Assembly (NCBI GenBank): GCA_916048095.2
Contig: OU696575.1
Coordinates: 6,772,001 to 6,836,000 of the forward strand
Source: Sacculina carcini
Lineage: Eukaryota > Arthropoda > Thecostraca > Sacculinidae
Direction: 5' to 3'
Length of the DNA: 64,000 nucleotides
The position numbers were made by a program, and so were the translations under genes. This document shows, in pieces, positions 31,161-42,600 of this stretch. Below the pieces are notes generated by a model. That model did not search any database. It was not told the DNA's origin and saw only the letters and a list, made by a program, of their open reading frames with translations. The number at the start of each line of letters is the position of its first letter. Position 1 is the stretch's first letter.

Positions 31161-31545
31161 TGTGTGTGTGTGGTTGTGTGTGTGTGTGTGAGTGGAGTGT
31201 GGGTGTGTGTATGAATGGATGTGAGCGAATGAACATATATGTGGGTGTATATCTATAATTGTGATAGAGATAGCGTTATATTTTATAGTTCACATTGTAT
31301 ATCCTGATGATCTGATGATCCTGATGATTAGGAGTGACAATCCACCTGGGTTGGCTCCTGTTGCAGTCGTTCGGTGGTTGAATTTTAAAAAATCCTGATG
31401 AGGATCATTATTGTTTGTGACTATTCTATGTTTTGGTAGCCATTCTTGTGGACATGTTTAACATGCCGCTTGTAGCCGGTTTGGTTCTACGTGTTACTAG
31501 CTGAAATACGACTCATTTCAGTAAATGTACAAACAATCTGCATAA
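31161..31545. other. Unassigned spacer
   Basis: It begins GT-rich, followed by ATCCTGATGA words repeated near 31300-31330 and 31394-31405. No recognised frame. Confidence 0.4.
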
Positions 31546-33974
31546 CCAAATGATATCTAGAACTGTTGATTACGACATCAGCGATCATCTCCCAATATTT
31601 TCTATAATCAACAGACACAGACAACGACAAAAATGAGTGCATATTACAACGTGATTACTCAGAACGTTCCCATCTCAAGTTTATTGGTTTGTTACAGCAG
31701 ACAGTGTGGACCTGCATACAGGAGACAAATGTTGATGCTGCCTGCAATAACTTTATACAATAGCTTATGCAATTAGTTGACTTTTGCTTTCCCTTAAGAA
31801 AAAGAAAAGTGAATGAGAAATAATATATTCCATGGATGACAAAATCATTGAAGATTTCTTGCAAACACAAGCTCAAGCTGTACAACGCCTTTATAGCAGC
31901 TCGTGGGGAAGAAGAGAATAGGAAATACAAAGAGTACCGCAACAAGCTGATATCCTTGATTCGTATTGCTAAGCAAAACTACTATTCGGAGGCGCTGTCA
32001 AAAGCAAAGCATAGCACCAGAGATACTTGGAAAATCTTGAACACAGCGTTGGGTAAAAAAAAGCGGAATATTCTCCTATTGCTTTTCATGACCACCATTG
32101 ATGATGACTGCGACATTGCAAATGGATTTAATAACAATTTTGCTGAAGTTGGTCTAAACAACAATGCATAGTATTCCAGAAACAACCAAAAAGTTTGACA
32201 CAAACAGATTGAACAGAATTAATACAGTATAGTTTTGAGTCCGATCACACAAAATGAGATATATATCATAATCATGGCTTGTAAAAGTAAAATATCATAT
32301 GATGTATACAACTTAGATATGAGGGTGCTGAAGGTGGCTGCAAAATTTATTCTGGAACCATTAGAGTATATATTTAATTTGTCACTTTTATCGGGCATTG
32401 TTCCAAAATTACTTAATATTGCTAAAGTCTTATTATTAATATGTTTAAAAATGTTGAAAGTTATTTTAATGTTATATACATTAAGAAATATTATATATTT
32501 AAAAATGGCGATAAGTCACTTTTCACAAATTATCGGCCTATCTCTCTATTACCACAATTTTCCCAAATTTTAGAAATATTGTTTTCGAAAACACTAAATT
32601 CTTTTATTTCCAAAAAACAACATCATTCACTGCAATCAATACGGATTTCAATAAGAAAAAATGTCAGTTAACGATGCTATAGAAGACACTGTTGAGCTTA
32701 TAACTGCTTCGCTAGACAAACAGTTTTACACCATGGGCATATTTGTGAACTTAAAAAAAGCTTTCGATACTATAAACCATGAAATTCTCCTAAGAAAACT
32801 TGAAAGGTATAGTATAAGAGGAATAGGACATGATTGGATAAAAAGTTATCTAACAGAAATGCAGCAAGTGCAACAACAACAAGTGGTTTTTTACCGAGGG
32901 AAGTTATCACATGACAAGAGTAGGGTACGTGGAGTTGCTCATGGATTGGTGCTGGGGCCCACGCTCATCCTGTTATATATAAACGATATATTCAATATAT
33001 AAAGACAGCCAGAAAATCCTTTTCGTTGATTACACCAATCTATTTTTCTCATCTCAGGATCTGATATAATTAAAAATGAGTGTGGATTTTGAACTGGAAT
33101 CGTTGAAATGTTGGCTCGATGAGAACAGACTGGTACTGAATTAAAAAATCCACTACATGCTATTCAACAATCAAACAAATAAAAACCAGGATGAAATGAG
33201 CATCAAGATTGGCCGTTCATTCATTCAAAAAGCCGAAACGAGCTAATTCATGGGGGTGACTATTTATCCAAATTTATCTAAAATACATCATATAAGCACT
33301 GTAACAAAACAACTTTCGAAAATATCGTACGCAATGTTTAAACTCAGACATTTCATAGGTGAAAGTGCGTGTCTCATTTTGTATAACAGCCTAGTCAAGC
33401 CACACTTGAGTTTTTGCAATGAAATTTGGGGGTCGACGTATACAACCAGACTGACAAAACTAATTACAGCTCAGAAACATTTTATAAGGACCATCGCAAA
33501 TATAAACATTCGACAATCCATGAAGTCTTACTTCAAATTATATAACATTCTTAACTTTGATAATATAGTAAAACTAAACACGGCAGTGTTCATGTACCGG
33601 GTGCATAAGAAACTATTACCCACTAACCTACAACTAACATTCAGCAGAAATAAAAGACGTCCGGAAAAATTTATTCTAATTTTTCCGAGAACCAGAAGCA
33701 GGCACCTTAAGTGTGGCGGGAGTAAAAATGTGGAACAATATCAAAAAAGACAAAAACGAGCATGACTATTAAGTGTTTCAAGAAAAAAATGACTGCAGCT
33801 CACCAGATTTAAATATTAAATATAATCATAATATCGAGAAGCGATCAACTGTTCAATAATTTAAACTTCGCATGTGATATTTCATATGTTGTGTAATTTG
33901 TTCTGTTTTGCTTAGTTTGCTTTGCTTAGTTTATGGGGCTCACTTAAAATAAGCACAGTGCTTAGTGAGTCCCT

Positions 33975-33976
<2 letters not shown>
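31546..33976 (+). mobile_element. CR1/Jockey-like LINE remnant
   Basis: From the end of the endonuclease (YDISDHLPIFSIIN near 31572) through the linker (31836-32171), RT fingers and palm (32661-33002) and thumb/C-terminus (33250-33765), to a 3' end with GGGGCTCACTTAAAATAAGC and CAGTGCTTAGTGAGTCCCTG, which can fold as a hairpin. The order is that of a CR1/Jockey-type ORF2. A (TA)n tract follows at once. Confidence 0.75.
31836..33765 (+). pseudogene. CR1/Jockey-like reverse transcriptase, broken
   Basis: Pieces: YKEYRNKLISLIRIAKQNYY (linker), then GIFVNLKKAFDTINHEILL with the first catalytic Asp region changed to NLKKAFD, then LGPTLILLYINDIF. A region reading LFVDYTNLFFS-like stands where the FADD box should be. 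Then MGVTIYPNLSKIHHI, FIGESACLILYNSLVKPHLS and MKSYFKLYNILNFDNIVKLN follow in the last frame. Many frame shifts and stops are present. It is clearly older than the TTG-tail LINE copies. Confidence 0.75.

Positions 33977-34055
<79 letters not shown>
33977..34055. repeat. (TA)n microsatellite
   Basis: Pure (TA) repeat, directly after the LINE 3' hairpin region. Confidence 0.95.
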
Positions 34056-34060
<5 letters not shown>

Positions 34061-34084
34061 TGAAGAAAGAAAAGAAAACACAAA

Positions 34085-34133
34085 TGACTGCCACTCTTTT
34101 TCAAACGTTTCGGTCTTGAGACCTTCGTCAGTG
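34085..34133 (-). ncRNA. Hammerhead-ribozyme-like motif
   Basis: On the minus strand the sequence reads CTGACGA, then a 5-bp hairpin GGTCT-CA-AGACC, then GAAACG. That is the conserved hammerhead core (CUGANGA, stem II, GAAA). A convincing stem III and stem I were not found by eye, so self-cleavage is doubtful. Penelope-like elements are known to carry such motifs, and a Penelope-like coding tail lies on the same strand at 34732-34990. Confidence 0.45.
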
Positions 34134-34260
34134 ACTACAAACAGATCAGTGATTCAAATGCAAAACCGTTAGTGATATCTCCATATTGTGCTACATATAT
34201 GACAAAACCTCGTGACTATTCCCTTGAACACACCCTGAAGTATATTACGCATCCACTTTA

Positions 34261-34363
<103 letters not shown>

Positions 34364-34455
34364 TATTTTGTTTTTGTTTAAGTTTTTTTTTCTCGTGTTT
34401 TTTTTGTTTTTTCCATGTTTTTCCCTTATATATACACATACATACATATAAATCT

Positions 34456-34650
34456 ATGATATAAGATGAAGTTGAACTTCTTCAGACACAAGTATTTATT
34501 TTTTACCACAACGTTTTGCCTTACGGCTTTATCAAGCAGTCTTATTCACTGCTTAGTCTTTTATCACTGCTTGATAAAGCCGTAAGGCGAAACGTTGTGG
34601 TAAAAAATAAATACTTGTGTCTGAAGAAGTTCAACTTCATCTTATATCAT
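34456..34650. repeat. Near-perfect inverted repeat, 85-bp arms, 25-bp spacer
   Basis: Arms 34456-34540 and 34566-34650 are reverse complements with a single mismatch seen. Each arm contains CTTGATAAAGCCGTAAGGCG followed by AAACGTTGTGG, in which GCC-GTAA-GGC forms a hairpin before GAAAC, as in a worn hammerhead core. Taken with the neighbouring GIY-YIG tail, these look like two opposed Penelope-like terminal sequences. Confidence 0.8.
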
Positions 34651-34731
34651 TTATCCACCAGACACGTGAGTACTCCATACATTTTGGATCTAAATATAAA
34701 TCTATATACACACAAATATTACTACGTCTTC

Positions 34732-34990
34732 TTATAATAATAATTGTGAAGGCAAGGTTCCTAAATTAACATGCCCATCCCTACTATTTATATTTACATT
34801 ATTTATTATGTAGGCGGCTTCTACTGTGTTTCTTTCAGATTTTTTCACACATTCAGCTACAACTTCCACCTTTTCCCAGTTGGGTAAACTGCCGCATTCC
34901 TCAATGTGTACTACTAATGAATTAGACATTCTGTGATGTCTCACATCCGCACGATGTTGTTTTATTCTCGTTGAACAGGTCAGCAAATAC
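34732..34990 (-). pseudogene. Penelope-like element GIY-YIG endonuclease, C-terminal part
   Basis: The minus-strand frame ends STRIKQHRADVRHHRMSNSL, VVHIEECGSLPNWEKVEVVA, ECVKKSERNTVEAAYIINNV and NINSRDGHVNLG. This matches the back half of the GIY-YIG endonuclease joined to Penelope-like RTs: R-x3-H, H-x3-CG...W, then E-A-x-x-I and N-x-x-x-G. The GIY and YIG strands and the RT are missing; upstream the frame runs into a CA/TG microsatellite (34985-35090), so the 66 residues before are artefactual. The domain nicks target DNA for priming. Confidence 0.75.
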
Positions 34991-35149
34991 GCACATACAT
35001 ACACACATGTGGATAACTCACAATATACGACAACGCACGACTCACACAAGCACACACACACACACATACACACACACATGTCCATGCAATTACAATTACA
35101 AATACAAAGGTGAAATACACTACTTGCTAATGTAATTATATTTAGTAAT
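34991..35149. repeat. CA-rich microsatellite and AT-rich spacer
   Basis: ACACACATAC words at 34990-35090. Nothing else is seen. Confidence 0.7.
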
Positions 35150-35574
35150 GGTCGCATTAATGTTATTTATTTTGTTTCAGTGAGACTTTTTTGGGCCGAC
35201 CCTATCAAATAAGCACGTGCTACAGCTTGTATATTTGTGCGAGCGTAAACACTGCATGTGTGAATGCCCCCGTCCTCATGTAAGCTCCCTGCACACAGTC
35301 TTATGATAAGGGGCACTGCTTCGTCGCTTGAGCTCAAACATGGGAAAGTGACACTATTTCACGCCCTGCAACTCACGTGCTACTTCCTGTTCAAGTGAAT
35401 GCGTACTGTCAATTGCTACAGTGCAGTATCTGGTATAGAGAGCTCACACATTCACGCCCCAAACATCTCACGACATCCCCTGGCTCGTGGACATTTCCTA
35501 AAACGGAATGACACTATCCTGCGCACCAAAAAACGTATACATATCGAGTAGCACAGATATTAAGTTGAATACAA

Positions 35575-36950
35575 CAACACATATATTTGGTATAGCGCTC
35601 TAATTATCATAGGCGCGAGGAACGGCTAGTTATAAAATGTACACAATGTGGAATTAACAAAACAGTATCGCCTAAATAAAGATATAAGCATGGATATACT
35701 ATGAAAGAACAACTGAAAATAACTACGGATCAATAAATCAAACAGTTATTCACACAATATAATTATTCATCAGAAGAGACACCGAGAAGATATATACAAA
35801 GAGAAGTGGAAAATGACCTGTAAGAGAGAGAAGATCGAATTTTAAGAGAAGTTCATTAAACAAACGAGGTCCAGAGATAAAAAGAGATTTCGAAGACCAG
35901 GTGGAGTCGTTGAGAGCACTGGGAGAGTAGAGATTACGTGATAGTGAGCGGCCCGGACGATCAGAAACAGTAAGAAGAGAACGGAGATAAGGAGGAGCAG
36001 AGTCGGAGTGGATGATCTTGAAGATGATGCATCAAACCTTGTGATGGATTCGCTGCCGTGCAGGAAGCCAAGTTGGCGGATGAATTTCGAGGTGGGAGTT
36101 CTCGGTGGAAGAAGAAAAACAAAACGGCAAGATTGGTTTATAATTTTCTGAAGCGAGCGTATATTTTTACAAGAAACATGGAGATAAAGAGAGTTACAAT
36201 AGTCTAACCTGGAGAAAATTAAGGACTGTACAAGTGTGATTGCTGTAGCATTATCAAGGAATCGATGGATAGGATAAAGTTGGCGGAGAATAAGACGACA
36301 GGAGCGAGTCACACGTGAGATGTTACTAGAGAAAGAGAGATTGTAATCAAAATGTACACCAAGATCACGAACACACTGAGATATGGGTAATGAAATTATT
36401 GGAGGAGATAATTTGGGAGGATGAAACACAATATATTCTGAATTGGAATGGTTCAAATGTAGGTGGCGTGATGAAGCCCAGGATGTAATATTATTCAAAA
36501 CAGCAGAAATGCAATTTTCAGAAAATTTTGAGATAGGAAAGTAAAGCTGCAGATCATCCGCATAAATGTGGTCAGAAATAGGAAAACGATGAAGAATTGG
36601 ACAGAGAGAAGACAAATACAAATTGAACAATAACGGACCCAATATTGATCCCTGAGGTACACCACTGGAAAATTTTACAGAACTCGAAAAAGTGGAATTA
36701 GAGCGAACAGAATAAGAACGATTAGAAAAGTATGACTTCATCAATGATACAGCCGTAGAAGAAAGTCCAATAGCAGCAAGGTCGTCACACAAAATTGCAT
36801 GATCCATGAGGTCAAATGCCGAAGAGATATCAAGCAGAACAAGCAGAGCAGAGTCACCAGAGGCAAAATGATTGAAGATGTCGTTCAGTAGGTGCAAAAG
36901 GAAAGATTCAGTGGAACGATTAGATACAAAGCCAGATTGAAAAGGATATC
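35575..36950 (-). mobile_element. L2-like LINE, 5'-truncated, nested in a MITE
   Basis: The 3' end (left) reads in reverse GAGCGCTATACCAAATATATG then TTG repeats, and the 5' end is cut within the RT fingers (PFQSGF region). The flanking MITE words TTGAATAC (left) and TTGAAGTAATAC (right) suggest an imperfect short target duplication. It belongs to the TTG-tail group. Confidence 0.85.
35842..36940 (-). pseudogene. L2-like LINE reverse transcriptase, nearly intact core
   Basis: The frame of 351 codons carries LVLLDISSAFDLMDHAILCD, SGVPQGSILGPLLFNLYLSS and HIYADDLQLYFPISK (active-site YADD). It continues with VRDLGVHFDYNLSFSSNI and LQKIINQSCRFVFLLPPRTP. A frame shift near 36060 turns the C-terminal part into nonsense; the expected ending can be seen in another frame. 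Of the RT copies here this is among the best preserved, but it lacks the endonuclease. Confidence 0.85.
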
Positions 36951-37221
36951 AAGATTGAAGTAATACCAATTGCTAAATCCTAACAGCAGATATTCGGACA
37001 TTTATTTATCTTCAGGACTTATACTACATCTTTTTTCCTATTTAACGCTCAATTATACCGTTTTTGTGCCTCTTATCTGCAAAAAGGTACCAAACTCCGT
37101 GGTAAAGTGACCTGATACACACAAAAATATCAAAAGGTAACCTGTAGATAAAAAGTTACCTAAAAGCATGAAAAGTAGCCTAACGATGAAAAAGTAACTT
37201 TTGGTAACCTAATAACTTTTT

Positions 37222-37745
37222 AACCAGTAAGGCACCATGTTCGGCGATGAACGAGCGAGCGCGAAGCTATCATATGTAATCAAACTTTGTCGCTGTCAAA
37301 CTTTGTTTTCTGCTAAATTATAAGAGGGCATATGGCACGTGCCACGTCCCACATTGGGCACTGACATGATTCGGCGTAGTCTCATTCGCGGCAGGAAGGA
37401 TTGGGCTACCCAACAAAAAAACGCATGTTAATCCTACTTATGGTTCCAGAGATATAAGCCTCTGAAAAACGGGTAAAAACTGTTTTTCGAAAAAGTAGGA
37501 GGGCATTTGGGACGTGCCACGTACAACAGTGGGCACTGACATAATTTGTCTTGGTCTCATCCGCGGCAGGAAAGATGAGGCTACCCAACAAACAAAATGC
37601 ATGATAATCGGACTTATGGTTCCAGAGATATAAGCCTCTGAAAAGCGTGACCACGGCCGGCCGGCCGGCCGCTCATACTCATTTTTCTAGTACAACCAAG
37701 TATGAACTCGCTCGCTATCGCTCGCTCGTTATAATTATAGTACTC
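37222..37745. mobile_element. Unclassified inserted element with two tandem core units
   Basis: It is absent from the sister MITE copy, so it is an insertion. ACGAGCGAGCGCGAAGC near 37251 and GCTCGCTATCGCTCGCTCGTT near 37711 form inverted subterminal repeats. Between them two units of about 150 bp (from 37324 and 37499, period 175) share GCACGTGCCACGT, GGGCACTGACAT and TTATGGTTCCAGAGATATAA. A (CCGG)n-like palindrome lies at 37655-37672. Superfamily unknown. Confidence 0.65.
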
Positions 37746-37828
37746 AACTGGTTTATGCAGTCTTAGGTAGCTTATGAACTAGTGACCCTTAGGTGCAAAA
37801 GCAACTTCATAAACTTTTGACAGACTTA

Positions 37829-38530
37829 GTTATCACATACAATTCTCAACTCAACTAAGCGTCAATGAGACTTGAAGTGGCAAGAAATCACGGGTCATCG
37901 CCTCTGTGACCCAGCATCATTCAATTATGTCACCGTTTGCGTCTATTCACAAGACGGACATGACTAACGAGCACACAAGCAATGACTGACACTCATATGA
38001 ACATACATGCGCATACACGCTCATATACGAGCTCACGCTCGTACATCAATCAGTCCAAGAGACCAGCACAAAAAGGCGCGCACTTGTGACAAATGCGCTT
38101 TTTGTCGCCGGCAAAGCGGATTTGCTTGGAGACGAATGATTGCGCAGCGGCTTGTATTAATGAGCCGGGCAGGATTGTATTCCTTCGTGTCTTGTTGTAT
38201 ACCAAGCATCATATACAATAAGTAAAAACACATCGGTCAAAATCAGCCTTATATAATTATCAAAATCGACACAAAACTAGTCAAGAATCGATAACATATA
38301 TGTATGTATGCATACTTACACAAACATATTTACAAGCCGTTTTCAAATTCATTCAATCAGAAATATACAAAACTATAGAAAATATGTGTATGAATTATGT
38401 GATAGGCTACATGACCTATAAAAACAAATAAGACCAGAGCTGTCAAGTGACGGCTAATAAAATTTCATTATCAAATATTTATTCACTCGTTAACTTACAT
38501 ACTTGATTTACCTGACTTTGATTTTTTAGT
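37829..38530. other. No recognised feature
   Basis: Frames at 38007-38225 and 38033-38233 are on opposite strands of the same stretch and match nothing I know. Confidence 0.45.
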
Positions 38531-38532
38531 GC

Positions 38533-38580
38533 AGGGGTTCTTAACCGGGGGTATTTGCCCCCTCAGGGGTGCGAGACTGG
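38533..38580 (+). mobile_element. Possible hAT terminus
   Basis: GCAGGGGTTCTTAACCGGGG followed by a palindromic GGGGGTATTTGCCCCC resembles the terminus of hAT elements of the CAGGGGTTCTTAACC kind. The partner end was not found. Confidence 0.35.
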
Positions 38581-38995
38581 TTCCTTGTATGTACGCTTGT
38601 ATGTACACAACACATACACATACAAACTCAAGATGTAATTCAGCATAATACATGCAGAGACATATCGAGAGTGCATAGTTATACGCCGTATATAAGAGAC
38701 CCGGATATATGAAACTTTCTCCACCCCCGACAACTTACTTTTCATTCTCTCTCTCAACTCACAACACACGTCTCAGTCATGTGAACTCGGAATGAAGTCT
38801 AGCAGGATCACCTCTGGTTACATTTATCCTGCCTACTCATTCACTTGAATGTTTGCGATATTAACTTATATAATGTTATATTAAAATAGGCAAAAAAATT
38901 AAGAGTTAGAAAATAGACATTTATCTGGAGAAAACCATAAGATAGGCAAATGTAGGCACTTATGGTGTTTTGCCAGAACATCCGTTCTTTAGGTA
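38581..38995. other. No recognised feature
   Basis: AT-rich. A 68-codon minus frame (38563-38769) is without motif. Confidence 0.4.
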
Positions 38996-39190
38996 TTATA
39001 GACCTAAACAGAAGCCGTCGCTAGAATGATTTTCATTATATTGGATCACGGCTGGAAATGGTGGCTGCATGTCTACTTCTTTGTGACTTCGATTTTTAGG
39101 CAGATTCTTCTTCATCTCATACACCCACTCAAAACTTACTTTATCTGATAATTTCCTGGGATCTTTCAGTCCAGAACTCACGTAGCACAT
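38996..39190 (-). other. Unassigned 64-codon frame
   Basis: The minus-strand frame starts MCYVSSGLKDPRKLSDKVSF and contains WVYEMKKNLPKNRSHKEVDM. Composition is protein-like, but I recognise no family. It abuts a LINE fragment; it could be a scrap of an old transposon or an exon. Confidence 0.25.
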
Positions 39191-39195
39191 ACTTA

Positions 39196-39838
39196 TCCGG
39201 TCATTCCCTCGATCTCATCATGACTTTAGCTTCTGCTAAATTTATACCTCCTGGTTTGCTTACTTATCCTCCCGATCCCGCCATTTCCGACCACAGTCTG
39301 ATTTAATTTAAATTGTTTTTTAAACGCCAGGAAACAAATCCTTCGCCAATAAATCTTTTCACACGTGACTACAAAAATTTATATTCATCCCTTTTCAGTC
39401 ATATCGTGTCCATCTCTCTTGCTCCCAACAACTATCACTTCCTGTCCCCTTCATCTCTGTTGCGCTTCTTCGAGAATTCGCTATCAATATATAATAGCAC
39501 ATTATTCCCATTGCGTCGTTGAACCCACAAACCCTCAGGTTCACCCCAGCCGTGGTTGACCCCCGAATTGCGCCACCTTTGTGCCAACTCCTGAGCTCAT
39601 GAACGTTCCTGGCGCCGGTTTCGGACCGACTCAAACTGGTACAAGTTTTGTCAGGCTCATCAATCTTTCCTACCAGCCCTTGATGCCGCTAAGTCTCTTT
39701 TTTATCGTTCTAAGCTTTTTTCGTACACCCGGTCCCCCGTCCCGTTCTGATGTTTTACCTACGGGTCTTTGTGAGTGGTGTTCTTCTAAGTTGATCAAAT
39801 CCCTCTGCGATTTCGCTCAAATTTATTCACAACACTGA
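39196..39838 (+). pseudogene. LINE endonuclease C-terminus and linker fragment
   Basis: GHSLDLIMTLASAKFIPPGL, then PPDPAISDHSLI (the catalytic SDH block), then in later frames PWLTPELRHLCANS and SWRRFRTDSNWYKFCQAHQS. The order and wording match 56000-56480 in the nested LINE (SGHTLDLI, PPDPLFSDHSLI). It is broken by an early stop after SDHSLI and by frame shifts, and truncated at both ends. Confidence 0.75.
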
Positions 39839-40781
39839 CGTACATTTCAAGTTACACTTATAAATTGCGTTATCTATCCACTGAAGCTCAAAACAGCGAT
39901 AGGTTTTGCAAGAGGAGCATGCATATATACACGTGCATATAGTACAAAGCACAGCCAGCAGAAGAGTTGAATAAAAATAAAAAACAATCATAATAAACGA
40001 TAGTATGATTTGTATGATGGATGATGCTAGATTATTTGCACAGATGCAAGAAGAGTGCTCACTTATGGCCGTTGGCTGCCAGGTAGCTCGTCCGCCATTG
40101 AAATAATATCACTGTTAGGTGCCCAGCGTCCAGAAAACTGGACAGCTCATATCTTAAAAACTATTAAAAAAATTCTGTGAAATTCACTACAAATGTTGAG
40201 TGTGCCATAAGTAGGCGTTCCTGTGGAATCACTTATCTACCTATTTTGGTTAACTTTGGGCATTAATGGATTAATAGTTATGCGTGTGTGTGATTGATGT
40301 TGTGTATTGTCAGACTGAATCGTGTATCGTGTTTTATACTCATGTCATATTTGCGTGTATTGTGGAGTCAACATCTGAAACTGCGGTTTTTACGATGCTG
40401 ACTTCACTACAAATGTTCAGTTGTTATAATTACCTTTTTTATGTTGGTTCCTGTTGTGGCGTACACATCTATATGTATTTGTTTTCTTGTAATTATATTT
40501 TTCATGTCATCGAGTTCCAGTTTGATTCAATGTAACGTGTATATATTTTTAATAACTGCGTTGCCATATTTATGTGACCGATGGTGTGATTTTGCATGAT
40601 TCATGTTTCGATGTCCTGTATATATAACCATGTATATATGTATGATGATGTATGATGATGCATGTATGATGTCCTGTATATATATAGCCATGTCCTGTAT
40701 ATAGCCATGCTAGGTATATATGCTTGTTTTATGCCTAGTGACTAGCGGCTGTCCGCTAAAATTAGTTGCTAAATTTAGGGC
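39839..40781. other. No recognised gene; short local tandem repeats
   Basis: TGATGATGTATGATGATGCA and GTCCTGTATATA words recur at 40610-40710. Otherwise AT-rich. Confidence 0.45.
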
Positions 40782-41572
40782 ATGTTAGAATAATGACAGA
40801 TGTGCACGCAGTTAGCAACAGCGTTCGCAATCACGTCATCGCGCGCTTGGAATTCCCAGTTTGAGAGTTTAGGTTTAGAATCACGCGATTATGCATCATG
40901 TTTCACGTATAAAAAGGCGCCTGTTATTAGCATCAGTGGCAGATTCGCTGAACATTTCGGGTCTGCCAGAGCTACTCTCTGTGTCTCGGTAGTTTGGTGT
41001 ATTCTGTCACTCGGGTCTTGCATAACGCTAGAGTGAAGTAGGTATTCCTTCTGCTCACTCATTTGTTGTTCGCCCGCTAAGGCTAATATGACTAGTAGAG
41101 CTTTAGATATTAGCTGGTGGACCTTTTCAGAGAGTGAACTACACCTCTGTCTGGGTGTGTCGCCCATTTCTGTGTTTTTGTAGTTTATATAAATATTGTA
41201 CGTTTGCAAGGCGAACGTTATTGTCACTGTGTGCACTGTTCTTAGGCAACATTGTTGCTCGCTGCTCGTATGTACACTGTGTCCCGCTGCGCCTATATTT
41301 ACTTGTGTGTATAGCTGCGCATATTGATTGATTGTATTACCTGTATATTACACTTGTATGTTCTGTATTGTGCATGATTTTATGATGTATTATTATGTGT
41401 TGTTATGTACTGTTAATATGTAGTTATATATATATGAAACTACAGCTTATTTACTGCTTGTGGCGAAATTATCCACGAGTGTCATACTGTGCTCTTGTGT
41501 ATATGGTGTATATGATGGTATTATGTTACGGTGCATATATGTCTGGCAAATACATTTGAGAGGGAAAAATTA
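40782..41572 (+). repeat. Candidate solitary LTR or promoter-like region
   Basis: It starts TGTTAGAATAATGACAG, has a TATA-like box CGTATAAAAAGGCGCC (40908), and about 30 bp further a G/C-mixed stretch (CATCAGTGGCAGATTCG) that could begin a transcript. The possible end is TTACA near 41572. No second copy and no clear target duplication were found. Confidence 0.25.
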
Positions 41573-42530
41573 CATTCTTTGAAAATATAATATGTTCCTC
41601 TTCCATCAATTTAGTGTTTTGAAAGTGTTAACTCGACATTTGCTAGATAAAAGATGGTGCAACACTAAACACCAAACTTCGCTTCGCAAAAACGATGAAC
41701 ACAGTTTTGCAATCAATGCAGTCTATTTTGCTGCTTCGCAAATTTTCTTGCTCCTGCTACTGAACGTACAATGTATAAATCCCAAAAATAAAATTTAACT
41801 TTAGCAGTGCTCAATATAATATATACCAACACTGGCAAATGTAGCTCGAGATAGAGACAAATACATTTCTTAGAATTTCACTACAAATATTTCGTTCGAG
41901 AAAATAACAACACGTTTAATAAGTAGTTTTCTCAATAATTGTGTTCACAAATATTATAATTTATTAGGCATCACAAATGTACATATAGCCTATGTGATGC
42001 TGCAGAAATGCATATTAGCGATACTATTAGAAAACCCTTACAATTTCCTACCATTCTCCGCAAAATTCAGTCCCAAAAAATGGTTCACGAATATGTTAAT
42101 GCCTAATAATGCCCTCAGAAAACACGTTGATGTATCCACTGAGTAAGAACAAAAATAATCTTGCTTTATGTGTCTCTGGTCTCTCTTTTGTAAAATATTA
42201 TCAAAATATATTTGACAGGTTTGAAAAATATTGCCCAATATTCTCCTGTGTGTTGGTGTCAAGGCTCGAAACACTTCTCTTGTCGAAAATATATCCAATA
42301 AAAGACCACTACAATTACGCTGTCGTTTTGTCGAAGAAGAGTAATTTTCATACACAAAAAGCCACAACAATCTGAATTACTGCATATTGGTCTATAGGTA
42401 AAAATTTGGCAAATTCCAGCGCCTCTCCAGATTACCTCAACAAACACCAAGACAGGCTCAGCCGACGTTTACACTAGGAAGCGTCTTTACATCCACTTGA
42501 CCCGGCATAAGCAGCCAAATTATCGTGTGT
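41573..42530. other. No recognised feature
   Basis: Overlapping opposite frames at 42038-42370 (minus) and 42109-42375 (plus) were looked at; neither shows a known motif. Confidence 0.45.
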
Positions 42531-42532
42531 AT

Positions 42533-42591
<59 letters not shown>

Positions 42592-42600
42592 TGCTTGTGT
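42524..42600. repeat. (GT)n microsatellite
   Basis: GTGTATGTGTAT leading into (GT)n of about 25 units. Confidence 0.92.

Larger units (their letters stand above)
35150..37828 (-). mobile_element. hAT-type MITE copy interrupted by two insertions
   Basis: Relative to the copy at 63359 it runs in reverse. Its outer end at 37810-37828 (AAACTTTTGACAGACTTA) is the family terminus. The pieces 37746-37828, 36951-37221 and 35150-35574 follow one another in the 63359-63972 copy without interruption. Between them sit a LINE (35575-36950) and a tandem-cored element (37222-37745). The left limit is approximate. Confidence 0.75.

Noticed and set aside
30790-31236. Thr-His repeat protein on the minus strand
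   Set aside because: Translation of (GT)n/(CA)n; the same holds for frames at 15932-16159, 26263-26562, 42458-42728 and 28112-28577 in their repeat parts.
34085-34133. A fully functional hammerhead ribozyme
   Set aside because: Only the core and stem II are convincing; stems I and III could not be drawn, so activity is not claimed.
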